From Rouxiella badensis (GTDB taxonomy: Bacteria; Pseudomonadota; Gammaproteobacteria; Enterobacterales; Enterobacteriaceae): a DNA stretch of 64,000 nt. This document shows, in pieces, positions 27,045-37,071 of the stretch (position 1 is the stretch's first letter; every line of letters begins with the position of its first letter). The stretch covers positions 57,766 to 121,765 of the forward strand of contig NZ_MRWE01000013.1 of NCBI RefSeq assembly GCF_002093665.1, read 5' to 3'. Position numbers and translations under genes: made by a program. Under the pieces are notes generated by a model. That model worked only from the letters and a program-made list of their open reading frames with translations, searched no databases and had not been told where the DNA came from.

Positions 27045-28418
27045 ATGAATATTAATGCAATCGCAAATGAGCTGCTTAAGTTGTTGGGAGGAGAGGACAA
27101 TATCGCCAGCGCGGCACATTGTGCAACGCGTCTTCGTCTGGTGCTGGTCGATGACAGCCTGGTCAATAAAAGCGCCATTGAAAAAGTTGACGGCGTTAAG
27201 GGCTGCTTTAGTAACGCAGGCCAGATCCAGATCATTTTTGGTACCGGTCTGGTCAATAAAGTGCATGCCGAATTTATTAAAGTGTCGGGTATCAGCGAAT
27301 CGAGTAAATCCGAAGCGGCTGATATCGCGGCACAAAAACTCAATCCTTTCCAGCGTATCGCCCGCGTTCTGTCGAACATCTTTGTGCCGATTATTCCGGC
27401 CATTGTTGCTTCGGGCCTCCTAATGGGGCTGCTCGGCATGGTGAAAACCTACGGTTGGGCCAATCCCGAGAGCGCCATTTTTATCATGCTCGATATGTTC
27501 AGTTCGGCAGCCTTTATCATTCTGCCGATACTGATTGGTTTCACCGCAGCGCGCGAGTTTGGCGGCAATCCTTTCCTTGGCGCCACCTTAGGCGGCATTC
27601 TCACGCACCCAGCCCTCACTAACGCCTGGGGGGTGGCCAGCGGTTTCCATACCATGAATTTTTTCGGCATCGAGATTGCCATGATTGGCTATCAGGGAAC
27701 CGTATTCCCGGTTCTTCTGGCGGTCTGGTTTATGAGCTTTATTGAGAAACGTCTTCGTAAGCTGATTCCCGACGCGCTGGATTTAATTCTTACCCCTTTC
27801 CTGACAGTGATTATTTCTGGCTTTATCGCCTTCCTGGTCATTGGCCCGGCGGGTCGCGCTCTGGGGGACGGCATCTCGTTTATTCTCAGCACACTGATTT
27901 CGCACACAGGCTGGATGGCCGGTCTGGTCTTTGGCGGTTTATATTCGGTCATCGTGATTACCGGCATTCACCACAGCTTCCACGCGATTGAAGCGGGATT
28001 ACTGGGCAACCCGAATATTGGGGTCAATTTCCTGTTGCCAATCTGGTCAATGGCCAACGTTGCCCAGGGCGGTGCCTGCCTGGCGGTTTATTTCAAAACC
28101 CGCGACGCGAAAATTAAAGCCATTGCCGTGCCCTCTGCTTTTTCAGCCATGCTTGGCATTACCGAAGCCGCGATTTTCGGCATCAATCTGCGATTCATGA
28201 AGCCGTTTATAGCCGCACTGGTCGGCGGTGCACTCGGTGGAGCCTGGGTGGTCGCCATGCATGTCAATATGACCGCGGTGGGTCTGACCGGCATCCCAGG
28301 GCTAGCGATCGTTCAGGCCAGTTCAATCCTCAGCTATCTGATAGGGTTAACTCTCGCCTTTGGCAGCGCATTCCTGCTGTCGCTGCTGCTGAAATACAAT
28401 ACGGTGAGTGAATCATGA
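27045..28418 (+). CDS. scrA: ScrA, sucrose-specific PTS EIIBC
   Basis: 457-residue membrane permease that imports sucrose with phosphorylation. The EIIB domain carries the phospho-cysteine C26 (AAHCATRLRL) and the EIIC domain begins at about 100 (FVPIIPAIVASGLLMGLLG), with GITEAAIFG and VITGIHHSFHAIE in place. AAGGGA precedes ATG 27045; an upstream in-frame extension overlaps scrY in another frame and is not credible. There is no EIIA domain, so it must use a host EIIA-Glc type protein, as known for ScrA. It is coupled to scrB by a four-base overlap. Confidence 0.95.
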   Translation: MNINAIANELLKLLGGEDNIASAAHCATRLRLVLVDDSLVNKSAIEKVDGVKGCFSNAGQIQIIFGTGLVNKVHAEFIKVSGISESSKSEAADIAAQKLNPFQRIARVLSNIFVPIIPAIVASGLLMGLLGMVKTYGWANPESAIFIMLDMFSSAAFIILPILIGFTAAREFGGNPFLGATLGGILTHPALTNAWGVASGFHTMNFFGIEIAMIGYQGTVFPVLLAVWFMSFIEKRLRKLIPDALDLILTPFLTVIISGFIAFLVIGPAGRALGDGISFILSTLISHTGWMAGLVFGGLYSVIVITGIHHSFHAIEAGLLGNPNIGVNFLLPIWSMANVAQGGACLAVYFKTRDAKIKAIAVPSAFSAMLGITEAAIFGINLRFMKPFIAALVGGALGGAWVVAMHVNMTAVGLTGIPGLAIVQASSILSYLIGLTLAFGSAFLLSLLLKYNTVSES

Positions 28419-29824
28419 CAGAATCTAGTTTGCTGAAGCAGGCACTGCACAGCGTTATCTCGGGTCAGCTCCGTGCAGCCAAGGATCCTTACCGACCCGG
28501 CTGGCACCTCGCCCCAACGGTAGGACTGCTAAACGATCCGAACGGATTTATCCAGCACAATGGCCGTTACCATTTGTTCTATCAGTGGAATCCTCTGGCT
28601 TGCGCGCACGGCGCCAAGTTCTGGGGGCATTGGAGTTCAAGCGACTTGGTCAGATGGCGGCACGAGCCTGTGGCGCTTGTGCCCTCCGAGGCGTTTGAGT
28701 CACACGGCTGCTATTCCGGCTCAGCGGTAGCAGATAATGGGCAACTCACGCTGATTTATACCGGTAACGTCAAATATTCGCAGGGTCGTCGCACGGCCTT
28801 TCAGTGCCTGGCACGTGAAAATGCCGCAGGGCAATTTGATAAAGAGGGGCCGGTAATGGGTTTGCCGGACGGCTATACCGGCCATGTCCGCGATCCTAAG
28901 GTGTGGCGTAAGGGAGAGCACTGGTACATGGTTCTGGGCGCTCAGGATCTGAACCTTAAAGGGAAAGTTCTGTTGTTGCGTTCGCCCGATTTACAGCACT
29001 GGGAGCTGCTCGGAGAAATTGCCGGAACGGGGCTTAACGGACTCGGTGAATTCGGCTACATGTGGGAGTGCCCGGACTTATTTACCCTGGATGACCACGA
29101 GGTGCTGATTTGTTGCCCTCAGGGCTTAGCGGCACAGTCCGATCGCTATCTGAACACTTTCCAGTCTGGATATTTTGTTGGCCAACTTGACTATGACAAG
29201 GCGGATTTTCAGCATGGCGATTTCTCAGAGTTAGATCTCGGCTTTGAATTTTATGCGCCGCAAACGACACACACCGATGATGGACGCAGGCTGCTCATTG
29301 CCTGGATGGGAGTCCCGGACGGCGATGAGCTTTTTCAACCTACCGTGCAAAATGGCTGGATTCATACCCTGACCTGTCCACGAGAGCTGGAGCTTAACAG
29401 CGGTAAAATTATTCAAAGGCCGGCACGGGAACTGCAACAGCTCAGAGGGCCGCAAGAGGCGTGGCAGGGGATCGCCAGAGATGCGCCGGTGTGGGATATC
29501 AAGCACGCTGAAATTGAACTTGAAACCGGACATCCTTTCGAGGCTGATTTTGGTGGCTGCCTGCTCCTGCAATGGGAGGGTGAATGGCTGCGCCTGACGC
29601 GTAAAAATCGCCGCACTGGGCTATCGGAGCAACGCGTCTGGCGAGGAGCCTTACGCAAACTGACCATTATGTGTGACAGTTCCAGCATTGAAATTTTCAT
29701 CAACGACGGGAGTGCGGTCATGTCGTCACGCTATTTCCCTGTTTTACCAGCACAATTAATCTTCCGTGGCGATCGTCAGATTACGTTGCGCTACTGGCCG
29801 TTGGCGGATTGCGTGTTAGAATAA
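28415..29824 (+). CDS. scrB: ScrB, sucrose-6-phosphate hydrolase
   Basis: GH32 invertase of 469 aa that splits sucrose 6-phosphate into glucose 6-phosphate and fructose. The nucleophile Asp is in LLNDPNGF (D41), the transition-state Asp in HVRDPKVW (D160) and the acid/base Glu in MWECPDLF (E218); a C-terminal beta-sandwich follows. The start overlaps the scrA stop (ATGA). Its length is normal for the family. Confidence 0.95.
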   Translation: MTESSLLKQALHSVISGQLRAAKDPYRPGWHLAPTVGLLNDPNGFIQHNGRYHLFYQWNPLACAHGAKFWGHWSSSDLVRWRHEPVALVPSEAFESHGCYSGSAVADNGQLTLIYTGNVKYSQGRRTAFQCLARENAAGQFDKEGPVMGLPDGYTGHVRDPKVWRKGEHWYMVLGAQDLNLKGKVLLLRSPDLQHWELLGEIAGTGLNGLGEFGYMWECPDLFTLDDHEVLICCPQGLAAQSDRYLNTFQSGYFVGQLDYDKADFQHGDFSELDLGFEFYAPQTTHTDDGRRLLIAWMGVPDGDELFQPTVQNGWIHTLTCPRELELNSGKIIQRPARELQQLRGPQEAWQGIARDAPVWDIKHAEIELETGHPFEADFGGCLLLQWEGEWLRLTRKNRRTGLSEQRVWRGALRKLTIMCDSSSIEIFINDGSAVMSSRYFPVLPAQLIFRGDRQITLRYWPLADCVLE

Positions 29825-29854
29825 AAATCTTTCCGGACAACAGAATATGGCGCA

Positions 29855-30883
29855 GTGAAAAAGACAAAACGTATCACTATCAGCGGAATAGCTGAACTGG
29901 CTGGCGTATCTAAATCGACCGCCAGCCAGATACTCAACGGACACAGCAAGAAGTTTCGTATCTCTGATGCGACTCGTGACCGTGTACTGGCCGTCGCCGC
30001 TGAACATCACTATCAGCCGAGTATTCATGCCCGATCGCTTAACGTAAAGCGCAGCTATACGCTGGGGCTGGTTGTGCCGGAAATGACCAACTATGGTTTT
30101 GCCGCCTGCTCAAACGAGCTGGAAACACTTTGTCGCGAGAACGGCATGCAGTTGCTTATTGCCTGCACCGATGAAAATACCAGTCAGGAAACCATGGTGG
30201 TGAATAACCTGATCCAGCGTCAGGTGGATGGGCTGATTGTTGCATCCAGCATGCTTAACGATACGGAATATCTGAAAATCAGTCAGCAATTGCCGGTGGT
30301 ATTGTTTGACCGCCACATTCAGGACACGTCATTGCCACTGGTGGTGTGTGAGGCGATAGAGTCTTCCGCAGAGCTGGTCGCCAGAGTGGCAAGAAAGCAT
30401 CAGGATGAGTTCTATTTTCTTGGCGGCCAGCCGCGAATCTCCCCCACTCGCGATCGCCTCGCGGGTTATCAACGCGGGCTTGAGCGAGCAGGCGTCACCC
30501 CAAACCCTGAATGGGTCCTGTACGGCAATTATCATCCCAGTTCAGGCTACGAAATGTTTGCTAACCTTTGTGCTCGTCTGGGGCGACCGCCGAAAGCGAT
30601 TTATGTTGCCTCCTGTGGCTTGATGGAGGGCGTGTTGCGCTACATGAGCCAACATAAACTGCTGGAGAGTGATATCCATTTATGTAGCTTTGACGATCAT
30701 TATCTCTACGACTCACTCACGGTAAGCATTGATACTATCGCGCAGGACTGCAAAGAGCTGGCGACACACTGCTTCAACATGATGACGAGTCTTATCAATG
30801 AACAACCCGTAGAACAAATGCAGTCTTATCTCTCGCCAAAACTCCAGTGGCGACATGCTAATTCCACTCAGTCAATCGATTGA
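29855..30883 (+). CDS. scrR: ScrR, LacI-family repressor of the sucrose regulon
   Basis: 342 residues starting at GTG. The N-terminal helix-turn-helix and hinge ([23 protein letters not shown], then [11 protein letters not shown]) are typical of the FruR/ScrR branch of LacI repressors; a periplasmic-binding-like effector domain follows. It lies 30 bases after scrB in the same direction. The candidate operators between scrK and scrY are its likely targets. Confidence 0.92.
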   Translation: MKKTKRITISGIAELAGVSKSTASQILNGHSKKFRISDATRDRVLAVAAEHHYQPSIHARSLNVKRSYTLGLVVPEMTNYGFAACSNELETLCRENGMQLLIACTDENTSQETMVVNNLIQRQVDGLIVASSMLNDTEYLKISQQLPVVLFDRHIQDTSLPLVVCEAIESSAELVARVARKHQDEFYFLGGQPRISPTRDRLAGYQRGLERAGVTPNPEWVLYGNYHPSSGYEMFANLCARLGRPPKAIYVASCGLMEGVLRYMSQHKLLESDIHLCSFDDHYLYDSLTVSIDTIAQDCKELATHCFNMMTSLINEQPVEQMQSYLSPKLQWRHANSTQSID

Positions 30884-30963
30884 AATTAAATGTTTCATCG
30901 TTTATCCAGGGCCTGATAACGGCGGGCTGAAGGTGCGATCATTGGGGTCGTTTAGGCGGTGAT

Positions 30964-31851
30964 TTATGGCTTTCCTCCCCACGCGGCCGCCTCGCCCTTA
31001 ATCCACTGAATAAACGTCTCGACTTCAGGCTTTTTCTCACCGCCCTTGGGCGTGACCAGCCAATAGGGCCACGGGTAAGGGACCACATGCTCCGTGAGCT
31101 GCACCAGTTCTCCTCGCGCGATGGCCCCCGCCACCAGCGAGCGGCGTTCAAGCGCAATCCCCTGCCCTAAACGCACCGCTTCCAGCACCATGTTCGAATC
31201 ATTGAAGCACAGCCCTGAGGGGGTAATGTGCCGTGTAAGCCCTGCTTCGACACACCACGCCTTCCAGGACTCCATCGAAAAAATGATCCTGCTGTTAGCA
31301 ATGTCCTGTGCCGTTTGCGGTAAACACCCGCCGTTAAAATTGGGTGCACTGACCACCCACTGCTGGTCCTCAAACAGAAAATGGCTCTCCAGCCCCTCCC
31401 AATCGCCCTTTCCCATGCGAATAGCAATATCAACCGACTCCTGCTGCATATTAGTGACGGTGAGACTCGCCAATATTCGAAGCTGGATATGCGGGTATTG
31501 CCGGTGAAAATGTTCCAGACGAGGCAGCAGCCAATGTGTGCCAAAGGAAGGCACTACCGCGAGCGTCAGCTCGGCAAGCCGCGGTTTGACCTGCAATAAG
31601 CGGGTTGCATCCGCTATCTGACCGAGGGCATTACGCACGTGGAGCGCGTATAAACGGCCCTCCTCATTGATGTGTACGCCGCGCCCCTGGCGCAGAAACA
31701 GCTTCACCCCAATGAAATCTTCCAGCACTTTTATCTGCTGGCTAATGGCCGAGTGTGTAACGTGAAGCTCTTTGGCAGCCTGTGTGACACTGCCCAGACG
31801 CGCGACGGCTTCAAAACTGCGCAGGCTGGCGATAGGAGGATAATCTGACAT
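30964..31851 (-). CDS. LysR-family regulator, GcvA-like
   Basis: 295 residues. The N-terminus PPIASLRSFEAVARLGSVTQAAKELHVTHSAISQQIKVLE and FLRQGRGVHINEEG follow the GcvA/AmpR-like branch. It is divergent from the glutathione S-transferase gene at 32041, a pairing that usually means the LysR protein controls the neighbour. Its inducer is unknown. Confidence 0.88.
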   Translation of the reverse strand: MSDYPPIASLRSFEAVARLGSVTQAAKELHVTHSAISQQIKVLEDFIGVKLFLRQGRGVHINEEGRLYALHVRNALGQIADATRLLQVKPRLAELTLAVVPSFGTHWLLPRLEHFHRQYPHIQLRILASLTVTNMQQESVDIAIRMGKGDWEGLESHFLFEDQQWVVSAPNFNGGCLPQTAQDIANSRIIFSMESWKAWCVEAGLTRHITPSGLCFNDSNMVLEAVRLGQGIALERRSLVAGAIARGELVQLTEHVVPYPWPYWLVTPKGGEKKPEVETFIQWIKGEAAAWGGKP

Positions 31852-32040
31852 AGGGCGACCTTTAGCGTGCAGGAAAGGAGACAGGTTAGCTTTACTGACA
31901 GTTTCGGTTAGAAACGGGAAATATCTCAGGCCAACAGCTTGCTGTAATCTCTCACTATTCTCAAGAAGAAACGGCTATGGCGGCTCGCCATGCGTTAGCA
32001 ATATTATCAATCAAGATAACTTTTAGGGCAGGAAAAAAAG

Positions 32041-32649
32041 ATGAAGCTGATCGGTATGCTGGATTCACCTTACGTCAGGCGCGTGGCGATTTCACTGGAA
32101 CTCTATGGCGTCAAGTTTGAACACTTCCCGCTCTCGGTATTCAGGCATGTCGAGGCCTTCCGCGAGATTAATCCGGTGGTGAAAGCCCCGACCCTGGAGC
32201 TTGATAACGGTCAACGTCTGATGGACTCGACGCTAATGATCAGTTTCTTTGAAACGCTGGCGACAGCTGAGCACAAATTACTGCCGCAGGGCGCTGAAGC
32301 GCTGGCCGAAAGTCTTAATATTTTAGGACTGTCGCTGGCCGCCAGTGAAAAAGCGGTGCAGCATGTCTATGAACACAATCTGCGGCCTGAAGAAAAGCAG
32401 CACCAACCGTGGATAGACCGCGTGACCCAACAGCTGATAGCAGCCTGTCAGGGGTGGGAGACCGCGCTCAAGAACCGCAAGCATGGTTCAGAAAAAATAG
32501 ATCAGGTCGGGGTCACCAGCGCGGTGGTCTGGAGCTTTATCCAATCGATGATCCCGCAAGTGTTTGAAGGTTATGACTTCCCGCATATCCAGAGTCTGAC
32601 CGACAAAATGGAGAACCAACCGGCGTTCCAGAAATATCCCTGGCATTAA
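32041..32649 (+). CDS. Glutathione S-transferase family protein
   Basis: 202 residues. The thioredoxin-like N-terminal domain starts MKLIGMLDSPYVRRVAISLELYG, has the cis-Pro region VKAPTLEL and the gamma-glutamyl contact MDSTLMI (Asp-Ser), and is followed by an all-helical C-terminal domain. The Ser of SPYVRR is a plausible catalytic residue. AGGAAAAAAAG precedes the ATG. Substrate unknown. Confidence 0.87.
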   Translation: MKLIGMLDSPYVRRVAISLELYGVKFEHFPLSVFRHVEAFREINPVVKAPTLELDNGQRLMDSTLMISFFETLATAEHKLLPQGAEALAESLNILGLSLAASEKAVQHVYEHNLRPEEKQHQPWIDRVTQQLIAACQGWETALKNRKHGSEKIDQVGVTSAVVWSFIQSMIPQVFEGYDFPHIQSLTDKMENQPAFQKYPWH

Positions 32650-32668
32650 AATGTGATCCCTGCTGCCT

Positions 32669-32695
32669 GCGTCTGGAAGGTCAACGTCCAGACGC
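32669..32695 (+). terminator. Hairpin after the GST gene
   Basis: GCGTCTGGA and TCCAGACGC form a perfect 9-base-pair stem 20 bases after the stop. There is no T-run, so termination is uncertain. Confidence 0.45.
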
Positions 32696-32838
32696 CGCTT
32701 GCCGCCCCTCGCCTCTGCCTCCTCGCCGCACAGACCATTCACACTGAATTCACAAATAAACAACGAACAAAACCAAATACTTACAATTTTCTACGGTGAG
32801 GCCATTTCATCAACAAAATTGACGGTTTTAGGCAAAAA

Positions 32839-32988
32839 ATGAACGACAAAACCTTGGGTGGGAGAGTAGAATGCCCAACTTGTGCGTTAGATCACAATTT
32901 TATCTGCTACGCTCTTTCTTTATTTATCCTGAACAGAAACAACGTAATTTCCCAAGAAGTTATCGAAGAGCTTGGTCTTCTGGTCTGA
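32839..32988 (+). CDS. Possible 49-codon small ORF upstream of sotB
   Basis: ATG preceded by TAGG at seven bases, ending 41 bases before the sotB ATG. The product has Cys residues in ECPTCALDHNFIC and a hydrophobic middle (YALSLFIL). I do not recognise it. It could be a leader peptide or small protein, or a chance frame in an otherwise empty 380-base gap. Confidence 0.25.
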   Translation: MNDKTLGGRVECPTCALDHNFICYALSLFILNRNNVISQEVIEELGLLV

Positions 32989-33029
32989 GTTCAGATTACT
33001 GGTCACTCATTTTTTCCTGGTTTTAATTT

Positions 33030-34241
33030 ATGCAAACAACAATGTCTTCACGCTCAGAGGGCTGGTTCAGAGTACTGAGTTTGACTCTGGCAGCATTCAT
33101 CTTTAATACCACTGAGTTTGTGCCTGTCGGTCTGCTGACGGACATTGCGCAAAGCTTCTCGATGACCGCGGCTCAGGCCGGGATAATGCTCACCGTTTAC
33201 GCCTGGATTGTCGCCCTTTTCTCTCTGCCGCTGATGCTGTTGACCGGTAAGATGGAGCGTCGCAAACTGCTGATCGGCGTGTTCGTGGTGTTTATCGCCA
33301 GCCATATACTGTCCGGTTTTGCCTGGAACTTTATGATTCTGATGGTTTCCCGTGTCGGTATTGCGCTCTCACACGCCATCTTCTGGTCGATTACCGCGTC
33401 GCTGGCGCTGCGCGTGGCACCTCCAGGTAAAAAGGCGCAGGCGCTCAGCCTGCTGACCACCGGTACGGCACTGGCGATGGTTCTGGGTCTGCCGTTAGGC
33501 CGGGTTATTGGTCAGCTGCTTGGCTGGCGTGCAACCTTCCTGATTATCGGCGCAGGCGCGCTAGTGACGCTTATTCTGCTGGTCAAGCTGCTCCCTCTGC
33601 TGCCGAGCAACAACTCTGGCTCTCTCAAAAGCGTGCCTCAGTTGTTCAAACGTCCGGCGCTGGTGCTGATTTATGCGATAACCGTCATCCTGTTTGCGGC
33701 GCATTACACCGCCTATAGCTACATCGAGCCGTTCCTGCAGAAGGTCTCGGGCGTCAGTGAGAACTTTACCACCCTGCTGCTGCTGCTGTTTGGACTGGCG
33801 GGTATTGTGGGCAGCTATCTGTTTACGCGCATCAACCACCGCTTCCCCTCCGGCGTATTAATCGCCTCTGTCGCGGTGTTGTTCCTGAGTCTGGTGCTGC
33901 TGTTACCGCTGTCGTTTAATACCAACAGCCTGATTATTATGTCGCTGTTCTGGGGTATGGCGATGACGATGATTGGCCTGAGCCTACAGGTGAAAGTGCT
34001 GTCGATGGCGCCTGACGCCACTGACGTTGCCATGTCACTGCTGTCAGGGATTATCAACATTGCCATCGGTGGCGGCGCGTTGATAGGCAGTCAAGTCAGC
34101 CTTGATCTGAACATGTCTTACGTCGGCTACGTCGGTGGGGCGTTTGCGTTGATTGGGTTGGGTCTGACGGTGTATACCCTGCGTCGCTACGGACGCCAGC
34201 TCGCCGACTCCGCCATGACCGAAGGCAGCGTGCTGCACTGA
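33030..34241 (+). CDS. sotB: SotB, MFS sugar efflux transporter
   Basis: Twelve-segment major facilitator of 403 aa that closely follows E. coli SotB (YdeA), an exporter of arabinose, IPTG and related compounds. Matching blocks include [17 protein letters not shown], the [16 protein letters not shown] loop, [29 protein letters not shown] and [15 protein letters not shown] [12 protein letters not shown] second in-frame ATG is at 33042. It stands alone with a hairpin behind it. Confidence 0.92.
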   Translation: MQTTMSSRSEGWFRVLSLTLAAFIFNTTEFVPVGLLTDIAQSFSMTAAQAGIMLTVYAWIVALFSLPLMLLTGKMERRKLLIGVFVVFIASHILSGFAWNFMILMVSRVGIALSHAIFWSITASLALRVAPPGKKAQALSLLTTGTALAMVLGLPLGRVIGQLLGWRATFLIIGAGALVTLILLVKLLPLLPSNNSGSLKSVPQLFKRPALVLIYAITVILFAAHYTAYSYIEPFLQKVSGVSENFTTLLLLLFGLAGIVGSYLFTRINHRFPSGVLIASVAVLFLSLVLLLPLSFNTNSLIIMSLFWGMAMTMIGLSLQVKVLSMAPDATDVAMSLLSGIINIAIGGGALIGSQVSLDLNMSYVGYVGGAFALIGLGLTVYTLRRYGRQLADSAMTEGSVLH

Positions 34242-34275
34242 TATTTCTGCACCGCTTTGCGTTAATCCTAAAAGC

Positions 34276-34303
34276 CCGGTATGCGTTTCATCGCGCATAC
34301 CGG
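34276..34303. repeat. Strong hairpin between sotB and kdpC
   Basis: CCGGTATGCG and CGCATACCGG form a perfect 10-base-pair stem around an 8-base loop between convergent genes. There is no T-run. It resembles REP-type palindromes in position and GC content, but a family cannot be assigned from one copy. Confidence 0.5.
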
Positions 34304-34325
34304 ACGACGGACACCCTCCAAAACC

Positions 34326-34958
34326 TCAATTTTTCCCTTCTGCATTTGAGAAACTGTTTTGTAATGCGAGATTCAGCGCCAACACATTAACTCTGGGTTC
34401 GCCAAAGATACCGAAAGTCGGCTTCTGAATATGGGTAAGAATCAGTGCCTGCACTTGCGACAGTGAAACAGCGCGCGCTTTCGCCACCCTTGATGCCTGC
34501 AAGAGAGCGTTATCCGGGCTGATATCAGGATCCAATCCAGAGGCTGAGGCCGTCAACATATCAGCAGGTAATCCTTTTCCCTGCAATTCGGGTTGCACAG
34601 TCTCTAACGCTTTACGATCGGCGGTCAGGCGATCGCTTAACGCCTGGCTCGTCGGACCGAAGTTAGAACCGCTCGAATTACCTGCGTTGTAAGGTGCTGC
34701 AATCGTTTTAGTCGCATCATTTGGGTCAGTATCCGTGGTAGCGGATGCGCGACCGTGAAACCACTGGTTACCGCTCCAATTCTGCCCAATCAGAGATGAG
34801 CCAATCATATTCCCCTTATTGTCAGTAATGATGCTGCCATTAGCCTGCACTGGAAAAATTATTTGCGAAAATCCGTTCACCAGAAGTGGATAAACCAGGC
34901 CACATAAAAGCCAGGTGACGGCGGTAATTCGCAAAGAACTGCTTAATATACTCAACAT
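34326..34958 (-). CDS. kdpC: KdpC, K+-transporting ATPase C subunit
   Basis: 210 residues with a single N-terminal membrane anchor (about 8-30: LRITAVTWLLCGLVYPLLVNG), followed by the periplasmic KdpC domain (SSLIGQNW, FHGRASAT, YNAGNSSGSNFGP, SGLDPDISP). It stabilises the KdpFABC complex. ATG 34958 has GAGGTGG upstream; a longer frame to 34991 would overlap kdpB. It is the last gene of the operon and no kdpD follows. Confidence 0.95.
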   Translation of the reverse strand: MLSILSSSLRITAVTWLLCGLVYPLLVNGFSQIIFPVQANGSIITDNKGNMIGSSLIGQNWSGNQWFHGRASATTDTDPNDATKTIAAPYNAGNSSGSNFGPTSQALSDRLTADRKALETVQPELQGKGLPADMLTASASGLDPDISPDNALLQASRVAKARAVSLSQVQALILTHIQKPTFGIFGEPRVNVLALNLALQNSFSNAEGKN

Positions 34959-34969
34959 TTTGCCACCTC

Positions 34970-37039
34970 TTACATCACGAGAGACAAGCACAGATCGATA
35001 AGCTTGATGCCCAGAAATGGCGCTGCCAGCCCACCGATGCCATAGATCATCAGGTTCCGATAAAACATCGCCTCTGCGCTGGTCGGAATAAATCGAACAC
35101 CGCGTAATGCCAGCGGGATTAATGCCGGAATAATCAGCGCATTGAAAATCAACGCGGAGAGAATGGCACTTTGTGGTGTAGATAACCCCATGATATTCAG
35201 ATGAGATAATCCAGGTAACGCCACAATAAACAGCTCTGGCAATATGGCAAAATACTTGGCAACATCGTTGGCGATAGAAAACGTTGTCAAGGCACCCCGC
35301 GTAATCAGCATTTGTTTCCCAATGCTGACCAACTCCAATAATTTGGTCGGGTCTGAATCCAAATCAATAATATTTGACGCTTCTTTAGCTGGCATGGTCC
35401 CGGTATACATGGCCACGCCGACGTCCGCCTGTGCCAAAGCAGGTGCGTCATTCGTCCCATCACCACTCATCGCGACCAGTCGTCCCAGCGCCTGCTCTTT
35501 ACGGATCAATTTGAGTTTGTCTTCGGGCTTGGCTTCCGCAATATAATTATCCAGTCCTGCTTCGGCGGCGATGACGCTGGCCGTGGTCGGGTTATCACCA
35601 GTGACCATCACAGTCCGGATCCCCATCTCGCGTAATTGTATTGCACGTTCACGAATACCCGACTTAAGTACGTCAGATAAGGCGATGATGCCCAATATCT
35701 TTCCATTTACAGCGACCGCCAACGGGGTCGCACCGCGCAGGGCCACGCTTTCAGCCAGAGCATGAAGGTCGGGCGGAATGTCTGTGTTGTAGGTGCGCTG
35801 CACATATTTGATCACCGCATCAACCGCCCCTTTGCGGATAATCCGTCCGTCCGGCATGTCAGTCCCACTCATGCGCGTTTCAGCCGAGAAATCGGTACCT
35901 ACGGCCTGTTCCTGCTGAGGTTCCGCGCTGGCCCCTTGCTGGGTCACGTACGCTATCGTTGATTGCCCTTCTGGCGTTGAATCAAACAGCGAGCCGAGAT
36001 AGGCCGCCTGAAGCAAGCTCTGCTGACTTTGCCCCGCCACGGCTAAACAGGCCGTGGCCTGGCGGTTGCCTATGGTTATCGTCCCCGTCTTGTCCAGAAT
36101 CAGCGTATTCACATCCCCTGCCGCCTCAATAGCCTTGCCTGAAGTCGCTAACATGTTAAAACGCATCGTTCTATCAATACCGGCGATACCAATCGTTGAC
36201 AGCAATGCCCCAATCGTCGTCGGGATTAGAGCAACAATCAGCGCAACCAGATCGGCGACGTTAATCTGCGCATGCAGATAACTGGCTACAGGCGCAATCG
36301 CCGCGACGACAATCACAAAAATTAGCGTCAATACGGACAGCAGCACGGTCAAGGCGATCTCATTCGGCGTTTTTTGGCGCTTAGCGCCTTCAACCAAACG
36401 GATCATTCGGTCAAGAAAGGTATTACCTGGCAATGCCGTCACTTTGACTATCAAGAAATCGGACAACACCCGAGTCCCCCCTGTGACAGAGGAAGCCAGA
36501 TCCGATCCGGATTGTTTGATTACTGGAGCCGATTCACCGGTAATCATGGATTCATCTACGTAGGCAACGCCTTCCACGACTTCCCCGTCAATCGGGATCA
36601 GCTCTTCTTTTTCAACCCTAAGCCGATCGCCTAATTTCAGGTCAATCGCAGAAATAGTGACCCAGGTGTTATCCGCCAATATTTTACGGGCACTCAGCGT
36701 GGTGGTGGTATGGCGTAAAGATGACGCCTTGGCCTTGCCACGCCCTTCCGCCAACGCTTCGGCTAAATTGGCAAACCAGACGGTAATAAGAAGAATTAAC
36801 GTCACGATGCCGTTGTAACCCGAACTGGCGTGGGACGGCCCGAAAAGTAACGGATCCACGGTCAGTGCAGCCGTTATGCAGGCTCCAATCCAGACCACAA
36901 ACATCACCGGGTTACGGATCTGCACCCGTGGGTCAAATTTTTTCAGTGAATCGATCAATGCACGCTGGAAAAGCGCAGTGCTGTATCCGCCGTGTTTAGC
37001 CGCGTCGGAAGGCAGAGTCAGTGCAAACGTTGTTTTCAT
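34970..37039 (-). CDS. kdpB: KdpB, K+-transporting P-type ATPase catalytic subunit
   Basis: 689-residue P-type ATPase. It contains the phosphorylation motif DKTGTIT, the hinge GDGTNDAPALAQADVGVAM, TGES (actuator) and the membrane-segment motif of the family. It hydrolyses ATP for high-affinity K+ uptake together with KdpA. AGGAG eight bases before ATG 37039 decides the start over 37063. Nothing is unusual in length or motifs. Confidence 0.96.
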   Translation of the reverse strand: MKTTFALTLPSDAAKHGGYSTALFQRALIDSLKKFDPRVQIRNPVMFVVWIGACITAALTVDPLLFGPSHASSGYNGIVTLILLITVWFANLAEALAEGRGKAKASSLRHTTTTLSARKILADNTWVTISAIDLKLGDRLRVEKEELIPIDGEVVEGVAYVDESMITGESAPVIKQSGSDLASSVTGGTRVLSDFLIVKVTALPGNTFLDRMIRLVEGAKRQKTPNEIALTVLLSVLTLIFVIVVAAIAPVASYLHAQINVADLVALIVALIPTTIGALLSTIGIAGIDRTMRFNMLATSGKAIEAAGDVNTLILDKTGTITIGNRQATACLAVAGQSQQSLLQAAYLGSLFDSTPEGQSTIAYVTQQGASAEPQQEQAVGTDFSAETRMSGTDMPDGRIIRKGAVDAVIKYVQRTYNTDIPPDLHALAESVALRGATPLAVAVNGKILGIIALSDVLKSGIRERAIQLREMGIRTVMVTGDNPTTASVIAAEAGLDNYIAEAKPEDKLKLIRKEQALGRLVAMSGDGTNDAPALAQADVGVAMYTGTMPAKEASNIIDLDSDPTKLLELVSIGKQMLITRGALTTFSIANDVAKYFAILPELFIVALPGLSHLNIMGLSTPQSAILSALIFNALIIPALIPLALRGVRFIPTSAEAMFYRNLMIYGIGGLAAPFLGIKLIDLCLSLVM

Positions 37040-37071
37040 TTCTGCAACTCCTATGAACGTCAATCTGCGAC

